Origin: Salipiger marinus
GTDB lineage: Bacteria; Pseudomonadota; Alphaproteobacteria; Rhodobacterales; Rhodobacteraceae
Direction of reading: 5' to 3'
NCBI RefSeq assembly: GCF_900100085.1
Contig: NZ_FNEJ01000011.1
Coordinates: forward strand, 114,611 to 178,610
Length of the DNA stretch: 64,000 bases
The position numbers and the translations under genes are program-made. Positions 34,414 to 42,570 of the stretch are shown in pieces. The notes beneath the pieces are model-generated. The model saw only the letters and a list, made by a program, of their open reading frames with translations, did not search any database and was not told where the DNA came from. Numbering within the stretch: position 1 is the first letter of the stretch; every line of letters starts with the position of its first letter.

Positions 34414-35877
34414 TCAGAGGTCGATCAGCACCGATTTGGTGCGGCGGTTGGCCAGATAGGCCTCGCGCCCCAGATCCTTGCCGATGCCGCTGGCCTTCCA
34501 GCCCCCGGTGGGCAGGATGTGATCGCGGGTGCGGCCATAGCGGTTGACCCAGACGGTGCCCGCCTCCAGCGCGCGGGTCAGGCGCAGCGCACGGCTGAGA
34601 TCGCGGGTGAACAGCCCCGCCGCCAGCCCGTAGGTCGGGTGGGCCGCCAGCGCCAGCGCCTCTTCCTCGGTGTCGAAGGTCTGGAAGGTGGCGACGGGGC
34701 CGAAGATCTCCTCGCGGATGGCGGGGCTTTGCGCATCGACGCCGCCGATCAGGGTCGGGCGGTAGAAACTGCCCTCGCGGTCGAACCGTTCGCCGCCGCA
34801 GAGGATCTGCGCCCCCTGATCCACCGCCGCGCGCACGATGCTGTCGATCCGCGCCAGCTGCCGTTCCGAAATGATGGGCGAAAACCCGGCCTCCCCGGCC
34901 CATGTCGGCGCGGGGGCGTGGCGGGCAAAGCGGGCGGCAAGCTTCTCGGCCAGTTCTTCGGCCACGCGGCGGTCGACAATTATGCGCGACCCCGCCACGC
35001 AGAACTGCCCGGCATTGGGGGTGATGCCGCGATCCAGACAGTCGGCGGTCAGATCCAGATCGGCATCGGCAAAGACCAGCATCGGGCTTTTGCCGCCCAG
35101 TTCCAGCGTCATGGGCTTGATGCCGGTGCGGGCGATGTTTTCCATGATCTGCGCGCCCGCACGGGTGGATCCGGTGAAGGACACCTTGTCGATGCCGGGA
35201 TGCCCGGTGATGGCGCTGCCGGTGGTGGGCCCGTCGCCCAGCACGATGTTGATCAGCCCCGCCGGGATCCCCGCCTGCACCGACAGCTCCGCCAGCCGCA
35301 GCGTGGAATAGGGCGTCATCTCTGACGGCTTCAGCACCACCGCATTGCCCGCAGCCAAGGCTGGCCCCAGCTTCCATGCCGCCATGGACAGCGGGAAATT
35401 CCACGGCGTGATGGCGCCGATCACCCCGTAGGGATGCGCCGAAATGAAGCCCATCTGCGCGTCAGAGGTGGGCACCAGCTCGCCACCCTCCTTGTCGGCG
35501 AATTCGGCAAAGAAGCGGATCTGTTCGGCGGTCACCAGCACATCGCCCGTCACCGCCTGCGCCACGGGACGGGAGGAGGCCACCGCCTCCAGCCGGGCCA
35601 GATGCGCCGCCTCCGCCTCGATCAGGTCGGCCCAGCGGTGCATGGCGCGCAGCCGGTCGCGCGGCATCAGCCCGCCCCAGCCCGAGGAGGCAAGCGCGGC
35701 GCGCGCCGTCTCCACCGCGCGGTCGACCATGGCGGCATCGGCGCAGGGAATGGCGCGCAGCGCCTGCCCGCTGGAGGGGGCGGTCACCGCAATCTCCTCC
35801 GGCCCGTCGATGAAGGTGCCGCCGATAAAATGCGCGGCGGGCAGGGTCAGGGCGGCGGGATCGAAGGCAAGTGTCAT
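34414..35877 (-). CDS. NAD(P)-dependent aldehyde dehydrogenase
   Basis: The 487-residue protein has ITPWNFPLSMAAWKLGPALAAGNAVVLKPSE near residue 145-180, FTGSTRAGAQI near 225, LELGGKSPMLVFADADLD near 250 with the general-base Glu, and GQFCVAGSRI near 290 with the catalytic Cys. The end shows VWVNRYGRTRDHILPTGGWKASGIGKDLG. The WVNRYG variant recalls aminoaldehyde and phenylacetaldehyde types, but substrate is uncertain. It stands alone; CTCCTT on the plus strand just after 35880 is its ribosome site. Confidence 0.9.
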   Translation of the reverse strand: MTLAFDPAALTLPAAHFIGGTFIDGPEEIAVTAPSSGQALRAIPCADAAMVDRAVETARAALASSGWGGLMPRDRLRAMHRWADLIEAEAAHLARLEAVASSRPVAQAVTGDVLVTAEQIRFFAEFADKEGGELVPTSDAQMGFISAHPYGVIGAITPWNFPLSMAAWKLGPALAAGNAVVLKPSEMTPYSTLRLAELSVQAGIPAGLINIVLGDGPTTGSAITGHPGIDKVSFTGSTRAGAQIMENIARTGIKPMTLELGGKSPMLVFADADLDLTADCLDRGITPNAGQFCVAGSRIIVDRRVAEELAEKLAARFARHAPAPTWAGEAGFSPIISERQLARIDSIVRAAVDQGAQILCGGERFDREGSFYRPTLIGGVDAQSPAIREEIFGPVATFQTFDTEEEALALAAHPTYGLAAGLFTRDLSRALRLTRALEAGTVWVNRYGRTRDHILPTGGWKASGIGKDLGREAYLANRRTKSVLIDL

Positions 35878-36119
35878 CGGGGGGCTCCTTGGGTCTGGAC
35901 TGCGGCTGGCTTAGCGCGGCAGGCGGGGGCCGAAAAGCCCGGCCCGGCCCACGGCGCCCCGCTGCCGGGGCGGATGCCTGAAATCAGGGCACAGTCCGGG
36001 GCATGGATCCAGCGGTTTTCGCCGCCTGCGTCCGCGACAGGCCCTGCGGCGCCGATCCCTCCGCCGCGCCTTGACCCTGCCCGGCGCATGTCGGATACCT
36101 GCCCGCAAAGGACGCGCGC

Positions 36120-36923
36120 ATGACATTTCCCCGCATCACCGACAGCCACTGCCATCTGGATTTCCCCGATTTCGACGAGGATCGCGACGAAGTCATCGCC
36201 CGCGCCGTCGCGTCGGGCGTGCACCGGATGGTGACGATCTGCACCAAGCTGCATCAGGAACCGCAGGTGCGCGCCATCGTGGAGGCGCATGATCCGGTGT
36301 TCTATGCCGCAGGGCTGCACCCGATGAGCGTGGGCAAGGCGGCGGAGGTCACGGTCGACCAGCTTGTGGCGCTGGCCCGGCATCCCAAATTTGTCGGCAT
36401 CGGCGAAACCGGGCTCGATTACCACTACACCGCCGAGACGGCAGAGGCGCAGCAGGCGTCGCTGCGCGTCCATATCACGGCGGCGCAGGAAACCGGCCTG
36501 CCGCTGATCATCCATGCCCGCGCCGCCGATGACGACATGGCCCGCATCCTGACCGAGGGCTTCCGCGAAAAGCCCTATGCCTGCGTGATGCACTGCTTTT
36601 CCTCCTCGGCGGAGCTGGCGCGGGCGGCGCTGGACTGCGGCTTCTACCTGTCCATGTCCGGCATCGCGGCCTTCCCCAAATCCGCCGACCTGCGCGAGAT
36701 CTTCGCCGCCGCCCCGCTGGACCGGATCCTGCTGGAAACCGACAGCCCCTATCTGGCCCCGCCGCCGCATCGCGGGCGGCGCAACGAACCCGGCTACACC
36801 CGCCACACCGCCGAGGTGGGCGCCAAGGCCTTCGGCCTGACGCTGGAAGAGTTCGCCGCCGCGACCGAGGCCAATTTCGACCGGCTGTTCGCCAAGGCGG
36901 CGGCATGGCGTGCGCCGACATGA
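36120..36923 (+). CDS. TatD-family metal-dependent hydrolase (DNase)
   Basis: The 267-residue protein has ITDSHCHLDFPDFDED at residues 6-20 (HxH metal site), GIGETGLDYHY near 96 (metal Glu), HARAADDDMARIL near 130, MHCFSSSAELA near 155 and ETDSPYLAPPPHRGRRNEP near 203. This is the complete TatD/YcfH set. It forms a two-gene unit with the PhnP-like gene via ATGA overlap. The 242 bases before it contain no gene that I can see. Confidence 0.92.
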   Translation: MTFPRITDSHCHLDFPDFDEDRDEVIARAVASGVHRMVTICTKLHQEPQVRAIVEAHDPVFYAAGLHPMSVGKAAEVTVDQLVALARHPKFVGIGETGLDYHYTAETAEAQQASLRVHITAAQETGLPLIIHARAADDDMARILTEGFREKPYACVMHCFSSSAELARAALDCGFYLSMSGIAAFPKSADLREIFAAAPLDRILLETDSPYLAPPPHRGRRNEPGYTRHTAEVGAKAFGLTLEEFAAATEANFDRLFAKAAAWRAPT

Positions 36924-37723
36924 CCGGCACGCTGCGCTTTACCATCCTTGGCTGCGGATCCTCGGGCGGCGTGCCCCGGCTGGGCGGCAACTGGGGCGAA
37001 TGTGATCCGGCGAACCCCAAGAACACCCGCCGCCGCTGTTCCATGCTGGTCGAACGCGAGGGCGAGGCGGGCGTGACGCGGGTGCTGATCGACACCTCGC
37101 CCGACATGCGCGCGCAGCTTCTGGATGCGGGCATCGGCGATCTGGATGCGGCGGTCTGGACCCATCCCCATGCGGATCACACCCATGGGCTCGATGACCT
37201 GCGCCAGATCGTGTTCAACCGCCGCGCCCGCCTGCCGGTCTGGGCCGATGGCGACACGCAGAACGTGCTGCTGAGCAGTTTCGGCTATGCCTTCGCCCAG
37301 CCCGAAGACAGCCCCTACCCGCCCATTTTCGACCTGCACAGCATCGGCCGTGGCCCGTTCAGCATCGAGGGCGCAGGCGGCGCCATCACTCTGACGCCCA
37401 TCAAGGTCGATCACGGATCCATCGACGCGCTGGGGTTCCGCATCCATGATCTGGCCTATATGCCCGATGTGGTGCGCATCCCCGAAGACGCTTGGCCGCA
37501 TCTGGCGGGGCTGGACTGCTGGATCGTCGACGCGCTGCGCCGCAGCCCGCATCCGACCCATGCCCATCTGCAGCTGGCGCTGGACTGGATCGCCCGCGCC
37601 GCCCCGCGCCGCGCCGTGCTGACCAACATGCATATCGATCTGGATTATGACGCGGTGGCTGCCGAAACGCCCGCCCATGTGGAGCCAGCCTTTGACGGCA
37701 TGGTGCTGAGCTATGCGCTGTAA
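36920..37723 (+). CDS. MBL-fold hydrolase, PhnP/lipoyl-type phosphodiesterase family
   Basis: From ATG 36920 the protein has 267 residues, starting MTGTLRFTILGCGSSGGVPRLGG. It has metal motifs HPHADHTHGLDDL near residue 74-86, an aspartate region IDTSPDMRAQLLDAG near 52, and MHIDLDYDAV near the end. This is the tRNase Z-like/PhnP cyclic-phosphodiesterase subgroup. An ATG at 36905 in the same frame would overlap tatD further; ATGA coupling favours 36920. The usual association with TatD and DNA polymerase III delta' or methionyl-tRNA synthetase genes is known in alphaproteobacteria; those partners would lie elsewhere, as this pair stands at the start of a transcript here. Confidence 0.87.
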   Translation: MTGTLRFTILGCGSSGGVPRLGGNWGECDPANPKNTRRRCSMLVEREGEAGVTRVLIDTSPDMRAQLLDAGIGDLDAAVWTHPHADHTHGLDDLRQIVFNRRARLPVWADGDTQNVLLSSFGYAFAQPEDSPYPPIFDLHSIGRGPFSIEGAGGAITLTPIKVDHGSIDALGFRIHDLAYMPDVVRIPEDAWPHLAGLDCWIVDALRRSPHPTHAHLQLALDWIARAAPRRAVLTNMHIDLDYDAVAAETPAHVEPAFDGMVLSYAL

Positions 37724-37744
37724 CCGCGCCGTCCGGCGCCGCTG

Positions 37745-38680
37745 ATGCAGGCGCTGCTCAACGTCATCCTGCCGGTGTTCATCGTGATCGGTGCGGGCTG
37801 GCTGGCCAGCTGGCGCGGGCTGCTGAAGGACAACGCGGTGGACGGGCTGATGAGCTTCACCCAGACCATCGCCATTCCCTGCCTGCTGTTCCGCGCCATC
37901 TGGACGCTGGATCTGGGCGCCTATTTCGATCCGAAGCTGCTGATCTCGTTCTACACCGGCGCCATCGCGGGTTTTGTCGTGGGGCTGCTGGGGGCGCGCT
38001 ACCTGTTCCGCCGCCCGTGGGAGGATTCGGTCGCCATCGGCTTCTGCGGGCTTTTTTCCAACTCGCTGCTGCTGGGGCTGCCGATCACCGAACGCGCCTT
38101 CGGGCCAGAGGCGCTGAACGGCAATTACGCCATCATCTCCATCCATTCGCCGCTGGGATATGCCATCGGAATCACCGCGATGGAGATTGCCCGCGCCCGG
38201 TCCCGTGGCACCGAACTGCGCCGCCTGCCCGTCACCATCCTGCGCGCGATGTTCCGCAACGCGCTGGTCATCGGCATCCTGATCGGGCTGCTGTTCAACC
38301 TTGGCAACATCTCGCTGCCCGCCCCCATGCTGGAGGCGCTGGACATGGTGACCCGCACCGCCCTGCCTGCCGCGCTCTTCGCGCTTGGCGGCGTGCTCTA
38401 CCGCTACCGCCCCGAAGGCGACATGCGCGCCATCCTGTTTGTCTGCGCCCTGTCGCTGGGGCTGCATCCGGCGGTGATGTATCTGATGGGCACCGCACTT
38501 GACCTGCCCACCGATGCGATGCGCTCGGGCGTGGTTACCGCCGCCGTGGCACCGGGGGTCAATGCTTATGTCTTCGCCAACATGTATGGCGTGGCCAAGC
38601 GCGTCGCGGCCTCCTCGGTGCTGCTGGCCACCGGGCTCTGCATCTTCACCACATGGGGCTGGCTGCATCTTCTGCCCTGA
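37745..38680 (+). CDS. AEC-family (auxin efflux carrier-like) transporter
   Basis: The 311-residue membrane protein has ten predicted helices. It begins QALLNVILPVFIVIGAGWLASWRGLL, then DGLMSFTQTIAIPCLLFRAIW near 36 (PxxLF motif), FCGLFSNSLLLGLPI near 100 and a matching second-half VTAAVAPGVNAYVFANMYG near 265. Members export or import organic anions. Substrate unknown. It is close to the PhnP-like gene and possibly co-transcribed. Confidence 0.88.
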   Translation: MQALLNVILPVFIVIGAGWLASWRGLLKDNAVDGLMSFTQTIAIPCLLFRAIWTLDLGAYFDPKLLISFYTGAIAGFVVGLLGARYLFRRPWEDSVAIGFCGLFSNSLLLGLPITERAFGPEALNGNYAIISIHSPLGYAIGITAMEIARARSRGTELRRLPVTILRAMFRNALVIGILIGLLFNLGNISLPAPMLEALDMVTRTALPAALFALGGVLYRYRPEGDMRAILFVCALSLGLHPAVMYLMGTALDLPTDAMRSGVVTAAVAPGVNAYVFANMYGVAKRVAASSVLLATGLCIFTTWGWLHLLP

Positions 38681-38779
38681 TCTGCGGCGGAATGGACACT
38701 GGCCAATTGAGGGTTCCCCCCCGCGCCCGGCCCCGCTATACGGTGCCGGTTTGAACTGCCGCAAAAGGACAGGTGAGCA

Positions 38780-40075
38780 ATGGCTAACGTGGTCGTCGTG
38801 GGTGCCCAGTGGGGCGACGAAGGCAAGGGCAAGATCGTGGACTGGCTGTCCGAGCGGGCCGATGTGATCGCGCGCTTTCAGGGTGGCCATAACGCTGGCC
38901 ATACGCTGGTCATCGACGGCAAGGTGTTCAAGCTGAACGCGCTGCCCTCGGGCGTGGTGCGCGGTGGCAAGCTGTCGGTGATCGGCAATGGCGTGGTGCT
39001 GGATCCGTGGCATCTGGTCAAGGAAATCGACTCGATCCGCGTGCAGGGGGTCGAGATCACGCCAGAGACGCTGATGATCGCGGAAAACACGCCGCTGATC
39101 CTGCCGATTCATGGCGAACTGGACCGCGCCCGCGAAGAGGCTGCCTCCAAGGGGGCCAAGATCGGCACCACCGGGCGCGGCATCGGGCCGGCCTATGAGG
39201 ACAAGGTGGGCCGCCGGTCGGTGCGCGTCGCCGATCTGGCCGATGACGCCACGCTGGTGGCGCGGGTGGACCGGGCGCTGCTGCATCACGACGCGCTGCG
39301 CCGGGGTCTGGGGCTGGAGCCCGTGGACCGCGACGGCCTGCTGGCCTCGCTGCGCGAGATCGCGCCCGAGATCCTGAAATATGCGGGACCGGTCTGGAAG
39401 GTGCTCAACGAAAAGCGCCGCTCGGGCAAGCGCATCCTGTTCGAAGGCGCGCAGGGCGCGCTGCTGGACATCGATTTCGGCACCTATCCCTATGTCACCT
39501 CGTCGAACGTGATCGCGGGACAGGCCGCCACCGGCACCGGCATGGGCCCGGGCGCCATCGATTTCGTGCTGGGCATCGTCAAGGCCTACACCACCCGCGT
39601 CGGCGAAGGCCCCTTCCCCACCGAACTGCATGACGAGGACGGTCAGCGGCTGGGGGAACGTGGCCGCGAATTCGGCACCGTGACCGGGCGCAAGCGCCGC
39701 TGCGGCTGGTTCGACGCGGTGCTGGTGCGCCAGACCTGCGTGACCTCGGGCGTCAACGGCATCTCGCTGACCAAGCTTGACGTGCTGGACGGGTTCGAGA
39801 CCATCCGCATCTGCACCGGCTACGAGCTGGACGGCGCCGTGCTGGACCATCTGCCGATCGCCGCCGAACAGCAGGCGCGCTGCACCCCCATCTATGAGGA
39901 GATGGAGGGCTGGACCGAATCGACCGAAGGCGCGCGCAGCTGGAACGACCTGCCCGGGGCTGCGGTGAAATATGTCCGCCGCATCGAAGAGCTGATCGGC
40001 TGCCCGGTGGCGCTGCTGTCGACCTCGCCGGAACGCGAGGACACCATCCTCGTCACCGACCCCTTCGTGGACTGA
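38780..40075 (+). CDS. purA: Adenylosuccinate synthase
   Basis: The 431-residue enzyme catalyses the GTP-dependent joining of IMP and aspartate in AMP synthesis. It starts [21 protein letters not shown], the invariant P-loop-like segment, with [10 protein letters not shown] near residue 38, [14 protein letters not shown] near 128, [23 protein letters not shown] near 222 and [15 protein letters not shown] near 320. Length matches bacterial PurA. A ribosome site AAAGGACAG precedes the start. Confidence 0.97.
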   Translation: MANVVVVGAQWGDEGKGKIVDWLSERADVIARFQGGHNAGHTLVIDGKVFKLNALPSGVVRGGKLSVIGNGVVLDPWHLVKEIDSIRVQGVEITPETLMIAENTPLILPIHGELDRAREEAASKGAKIGTTGRGIGPAYEDKVGRRSVRVADLADDATLVARVDRALLHHDALRRGLGLEPVDRDGLLASLREIAPEILKYAGPVWKVLNEKRRSGKRILFEGAQGALLDIDFGTYPYVTSSNVIAGQAATGTGMGPGAIDFVLGIVKAYTTRVGEGPFPTELHDEDGQRLGERGREFGTVTGRKRRCGWFDAVLVRQTCVTSGVNGISLTKLDVLDGFETIRICTGYELDGAVLDHLPIAAEQQARCTPIYEEMEGWTESTEGARSWNDLPGAAVKYVRRIEELIGCPVALLSTSPEREDTILVTDPFVD

Positions 40076-40079
40076 GCGG

Positions 40080-40322
40080 ATGGCGCTCAGCTACAAGGCG
40101 CGGCGCCGCTGGTCGCTGGTCATCCTGCTGGTGGGGCTGCCGCTGTACATCGTGGCGGCGGTCACTCTGGTCAACGCGCTGAACCGCCCGCCGATCTGGG
40201 CAGAGCTGCTGGTCTATGTGGGGCTGGGCTTCCTGTGGATGCTGCCCTTCAAGTTCGTGTTCAAGGGCGTGGGTCAGGCCGATCCTGACCGGCGCCCCGG
40301 GGCCGACGACCCGGACCGGTAA
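40080..40322 (+). CDS. DUF2842 small membrane protein
   Basis: The 80-residue protein has two predicted membrane helices (WSLVILLVGLPLYIVAAVTLV and ELLVYVGLGFLWMLPF) and ends in a charged tail KGVGQADPDRRPGADDPDR. The LPLYIVAA and FLWxLPFKxVFKGVG pattern is DUF2842, found after purA in many Rhodobacterales. Function unknown. It starts four bases after the purA stop, so the two are co-transcribed. Confidence 0.85.
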   Translation: MALSYKARRRWSLVILLVGLPLYIVAAVTLVNALNRPPIWAELLVYVGLGFLWMLPFKFVFKGVGQADPDRRPGADDPDR

Positions 40323-40347
40323 CACCCCCGCCGCACGGCCCCTGCAG

Positions 40348-40368
40348 CGCCCCCCGATCCGGGGGGCG
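40348..40368 (+). terminator. Terminator after purA-DUF2842
   Basis: CGCCCCCCG and CGGGGGGCG form a perfect nine-pair stem around ATC, followed by TTCTGCTGT. It lies 26 bases after the DUF2842 stop. Confidence 0.7.
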
Positions 40369-40454
40369 TTCTGCTGTCCGCCGCCCCGATGTCATGCAAG
40401 CTTCACGGGCCTGTCGTCGCGATGTCGCGGCGGGCGGGCACCCATGGCGCAGGA

Positions 40455-40470
40455 CTGCACAGCTGTGCAG
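40455..40470. promoter_or_regulatory. Perfect 16-base palindrome, operator candidate for the LacI-regulated ABC operon
   Basis: CTGCACAGCTGTGCAG is an exact palindrome ending 22 bases before the GTG start of the ABC operon. Length and symmetry suit a LacI-family dimer, and the last gene of the same operon is a LacI regulator. The centre is GC, not the CG step usual for LacI proteins, which is a point against. No clear promoter hexamers were identified. Confidence 0.55.
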
Positions 40471-40492
40471 GCACGGGCCAGAGGGGTTTGCG

Positions 40493-41605
40493 GTGAGCGG
40501 CATCGTCATCGACGCAGTGGACAAGAGCTTTGGCCGGACCGAGGTGCTGCGGCAGGTGAGCCTGTCCATCGAGCCGGGCGAATTCGTGGCGGTGCTGGGC
40601 GCTTCGGGCTGCGGCAAGACCACGCTGCTGCGCTGTCTGGCCGGATTCGAGCCGGTGAATGCGGGCCGCATCGACATCGGCGGCGAAACCGTCTCCGCCC
40701 CCGGGCGCCACCTGCCGCCCGAAGAGCGCGGCATCGGCGTGGTGTTCCAGAATTACGCGCTCTGGCCGCATATGAGCGTGGTGCAGAACGTCGCTTACGG
40801 CCTGCGCATCGCGGGCGTGCCGAAACCCGAACGCGAGGCCCGCGTCGCCCGCGTGCTGGAGATGGTGGAACTGGGCGCGCTGGCCAGCAGGCGGCCCGCC
40901 GATCTGTCGGGCGGGCAGCGGCAGCGCGTGGCGCTGGCGCGCTGTCTGGCGATGGAAAGCCGCGTCGTGCTGCTGGACGAACCGCTCGCCAATCTAGACG
41001 TGCATCTGCGCGGCGCGCTGGAAGAGGAATTCGCCGCCTTCCACGCCCGGTCCGGCGCCACCATGTTCTACATCACCCACGATCAGGCCGAAGCGCTGGC
41101 GCTGGCCGACCGGGTCGCGGTGATGGACCGCGGACGCATCCTGCAGTTCGACCGCCCCGAGGCGCTGTTCCGTCAGCCCGCCTCGGAAACCGTGGCGGGC
41201 TTCATCGGCGAGGGCCGCGTGGTGCCCGCCCATGACATCCGCCCCGATGGCACGGGCCGCGCGCAGGCCATCGTGCTGGGCCAACCCGCCCTGCTGCGCT
41301 GCGCCCCCGATGAAAAGCCGCGCGCGCAGGCGATGATCTCGGTCCAGCCCGCCGATCTGGCGCTGTTGCCCGATCCCGCCCCCGCCGCCATTCCCGCCCA
41401 TGTCACCCGCGCGACCTTTCGCGGCGCCTATCTGCGCGCCGAGGTCATGGCGGGACAGGCAGCGCCCGTGGCGCTGTCGCTCAACATCGCCGCGCCCGCC
41501 TCGCTCTGCCGCGGGCAGCGGATCTCGCTCGCCCTGCGCGACGGCTGGGTGATCCCCGACCCTGCCGCCCTCTCCTCCTCCCAACCAGCAAGGACAGACC
41601 GATGA
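40493..41605 (+). CDS. ABC transporter ATP-binding protein (FbpC/AfuC/PotA-like)
   Basis: The 370-residue ATPase has Walker A GASGCGKTT near residue 37, VVFQNYALWPHMSVVQNVAYGL near 85, signature [18 protein letters not shown] near 137, Walker B VVLLDEPLANLD near 158 and ITHDQAEALALAD near 192, plus a C-terminal TOBE region. GTG 40493 with GAGGGG upstream gives the usual N terminus; the frame opens at 40394, but that would put the palindrome inside the gene. It overlaps the binding-protein gene by four bases. Ferric iron, sugar phosphate, 2-aminoethylphosphonate and polyamine systems share this type. Confidence 0.88.
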   Translation: MSGIVIDAVDKSFGRTEVLRQVSLSIEPGEFVAVLGASGCGKTTLLRCLAGFEPVNAGRIDIGGETVSAPGRHLPPEERGIGVVFQNYALWPHMSVVQNVAYGLRIAGVPKPEREARVARVLEMVELGALASRRPADLSGGQRQRVALARCLAMESRVVLLDEPLANLDVHLRGALEEEFAAFHARSGATMFYITHDQAEALALADRVAVMDRGRILQFDRPEALFRQPASETVAGFIGEGRVVPAHDIRPDGTGRAQAIVLGQPALLRCAPDEKPRAQAMISVQPADLALLPDPAPAAIPAHVTRATFRGAYLRAEVMAGQAAPVALSLNIAAPASLCRGQRISLALRDGWVIPDPAALSSSQPARTDR

Positions 41606-42567
41606 AACTGCTTTCGCTCACGCTTGCCGCCACGCTGATGTCCAGCGCGGCCTTTGCCGAAACCCTGACGCTGTATACCAGCCAGCCGCCGGAACAGGCG
41701 CAGGAAACCGTCGATGCCTTCATGGCGGCCCATCCCGACATCACCGTGGAATGGACCCGCAACGGCACTTCCGCGCTGATGAACGTGCTGCGCGCGGAAA
41801 TCGAGGCCGGTCAGGTCCAGCCCGACGTGCTGCTGGTGGCCGATGTCATCAACCTTGGCGAACTGAAGGCGGGCGGTCACCTGATGGCCTATCCCGAGGC
41901 GCCCGTGGCCGAGTATGACGCCGCCACCTATGATCCCGACATGATGTTCTTCGGCACCAAGGCCATCACCACCGGCATCGCCTACAACCCCGAAATCGCG
42001 GAGCCGGTGACCAGCTGGAACGACCTGCTGGTCGAGGAAAACCGGGGCCAGATCGCCGTGCCCTCGCCGCTTTATTCCGGCGCCGCGCTGAACCACCTGC
42101 ACGCGGTCATCAACGACCCCGATCTGGGCTGGGCGTTCTTCGAAGGCCTGAACGATCTCGACATCGTGCCCGAAGGCGGCAATGGCCCGGCCACCAATGC
42201 CGTGGCCACCGGCATGGCGAAATACGCGATCCTCGTCGATGCCAACGCCCTGCGCGCCAAGGCTGACGGCTCGCCCATCGACTATATCGTGCCCGAGGAT
42301 GGCGTGTCCTTCATCACCGAACCGGCGGCGATCCTGTCCACCACCGACGCCCCCGAGGCCGCGCGCACCTTCATCGACTTCCTGCTGAGCCGCGAAGGTC
42401 AGGAACTGGTGGCCGGTCAGGGCAACCTGCCGATCCTGCCCGGCGTCGACAGCCCCGAAGGCTTCCCCAAGCTCGAGGACATGAAGCTTCTGGGCTATGA
42501 TGCCGATGCGGCGGTGACATCCGACGCCGAGGTGCGCCAGAAATTCGCCGACATCTTCGGGCTCTGA
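41602..42567 (+). CDS. ABC transporter periplasmic binding protein (AfuA/FbpA-like)
   Basis: The 321-residue protein has a signal peptide (LLSLTLAATLMSSAAFAE) then TLTLYTSQPPEQAQETVDAFMAAHPDITVEW, the usual FbpA/AfuA opening, RAEIEAGQVQPDVLLVAD near 70 and DGVSFITEPAAILSTTDAPEAARTFIDFLLS near 235-265. The adjacent paired tyrosines that bind ferric ion in FbpA are not apparent in the C-terminal half, which argues against iron and for an organic phosphate such as those bound by AfuA or AEP systems (inference). It is followed by a double-domain permease and two phosphatase-like genes. Confidence 0.85.
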   Translation: MKLLSLTLAATLMSSAAFAETLTLYTSQPPEQAQETVDAFMAAHPDITVEWTRNGTSALMNVLRAEIEAGQVQPDVLLVADVINLGELKAGGHLMAYPEAPVAEYDAATYDPDMMFFGTKAITTGIAYNPEIAEPVTSWNDLLVEENRGQIAVPSPLYSGAALNHLHAVINDPDLGWAFFEGLNDLDIVPEGGNGPATNAVATGMAKYAILVDANALRAKADGSPIDYIVPEDGVSFITEPAAILSTTDAPEAARTFIDFLLSREGQELVAGQGNLPILPGVDSPEGFPKLEDMKLLGYDADAAVTSDAEVRQKFADIFGL

Positions 42568-42570
42568 GCC

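Noticed and set aside
35878..36119. Possible gene or RNA in the 242-base gap before tatD
   Set aside because: Only the ribosome site of the aldehyde dehydrogenase gene at the left edge and GC-rich sequence without a convincing frame or fold.
36794..39850. An uninterrupted 1018-codon minus-strand reading frame
   Set aside because: It lies opposite tatD, the PhnP-like gene, the AEC carrier and purA, all of which show clear family motifs. Long antisense frames are expected at this GC content, and its translation is His/Gln/Arg-rich without a domain.
40493..42567. Assignment of the ABC system as a ferric iron transporter (FbpABC)
   Set aside because: Family resemblance exists, but no obvious tyrosine pair, no iron-box-like site, and the downstream hydrolases and LacI regulator argue for an organic phosphorylated ligand. 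Kept as an alternative only.
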